A stretch of DNA of 5,395 nucleotides from an uncultured Erysipelotrichaceae bacterium (GTDB lineage: Bacteria > Bacillota_I > Bacilli_A > Erysipelotrichales > Erysipelotrichaceae): assembly GCA_937893115.1 (NCBI GenBank), contig CALBGK010000077.1, positions 1 to 5,395 on the forward strand, in the 5' to 3' direction. This document shows positions 5,103-5,395 of the stretch, one piece after another. Position 1 is the first letter of the stretch. Each line of letters starts with the position of its first letter. The position numbers and the translations under genes are program-made. The notes beneath the pieces are model-generated. The model was not told where the DNA came from and did not search any database. It saw only the letters and a program-made list of their open reading frames with translations.

Positions 5103-5395
5103 TTAGTCATTTTGCATCAGTTTTACTCCAGATGAAGTGCCGATGCGATCAGCTCCTAGTTCAATCATCTTAAGCATATCTTCATGAGTTTTTACTCCTC
5201 CTGCCGCTTTGACAAAGCACTTGTCTTGAACACAACTCTTGAGCAATTCTACATCATGGAAAGTAGCTCCGCTTAAAGAGAAACCTGTAGAAGTCTTCAC
5301 GAAATCAGCTTTAGCATCCATAATGCACTTACAAGCCATCTTCTTTTCTTCATCCGTTAACAGGCAAGTCTCAATAATAACTTTTAGGCAATGTC
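5103..5395 (-). CDS. deoC: Deoxyribose-phosphate aldolase, C-terminal part (5' end outside window)
   Basis: DeoC is a cytoplasmic class I aldolase that splits 2-deoxyribose-5-phosphate into glyceraldehyde-3-phosphate and acetaldehyde in deoxynucleoside catabolism. The frame is open to the right edge, giving 96 visible residues; an internal ATG at 5339 is not the true start, because family sequence (LKVIIETCLLTDEEKK) precedes it. Numbering from the first visible complete codon, DFVKTSTGF holds the Schiff-base lysine (Lys33), FVKAAGGVKT holds the second active-site lysine (Lys62), and DRIGTSSGV (about 82-90) is the phosphate-binding loop. Full-length members have about 215-260 residues, so more than half is missing. 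The stop is TAA at 5105-5103. rpsU follows 40 bases later on the same strand with no terminator seen, so readthrough from deoC into rpsU is possible. Confidence 0.95.
   Translation of the reverse strand, partial: HCLKVIIETCLLTDEEKKMACKCIMDAKADFVKTSTGFSLSGATFHDVELLKSCVQDKCFVKAAGGVKTHEDMLKMIELGADRIGTSSGVKLMQND

Noticed and set aside
5337..5339. ATG on the minus strand as the start of a short aldolase-like protein
   Set aside because: The same frame continues to the window edge with recognisable DeoC sequence, so the ATG is an internal methionine.
1..5395. CRISPR array, tRNA, rRNA, insertion sequence or defence system
   Set aside because: The window is almost fully occupied by recognisable housekeeping genes. 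I saw no periodic repeats, cloverleaf sequence or transposase motif.

Overview
The window is low-GC chromosomal DNA with the standard genetic code: tryptophan is written TGG, and TAA, TAG and TGA all serve as stops. The gene content (rpsU next to phoH, a Lit-family membrane protein, a YegS/DgkB-type lipid kinase, a LicA-like kinase) points to a low-GC Firmicute. I would guess an Erysipelotrichia-like lineage, but this rests on gene style and not on any search. Nearly all of the window is coding, and genes commonly overlap by 1 to 11 bases.

Layout from the left. Positions 1-2174 hold a tightly overlapped minus-strand operon, transcribed right to left: rdgB (house-cleaning nucleotide pyrophosphatase), a Lit/TIGR01906 membrane protein, trmL (tRNA wobble methyltransferase), and an exported or membrane-anchored protein of unknown function that runs off the left edge. 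Positions 2191-3908 hold a divergent plus-strand pair: a LicA/choline-kinase-like phosphotransferase and a diacylglycerol-kinase-family lipid kinase, joined by an ATGA overlap. Positions 3901-5395 are again minus strand: deoC (3' part only), rpsU and phoH.

The most interesting regulatory DNA is at 2150-2225. Two near-perfect extended -10 boxes face outward past each other, so the predicted transcripts overlap at their 5' ends. The plus-strand box is placed so that transcription should begin on the A of the kinase ATG, giving a leaderless mRNA. A perfect 7-base inverted repeat spans both predicted start sites. The second notable spot is 4840-4897, where a terminator-like hairpin contains the rpsU stop codon and is flanked by a 13-base direct repeat, one copy of which is the phoH ribosome-binding site.

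Functionally this is a housekeeping region: nucleotide sanitation and salvage (rdgB, deoC), translation and RNA quality (trmL, rpsU, phoH), and the envelope (Lit, the two kinases, the unknown anchored protein). I see no tRNA, rRNA, CRISPR array, insertion sequence or defence system. No interval above 300 bases lacks a gene. I found no clear case for a wholly new system; the findings are mainly unusual gene junctions and promoter geometry.
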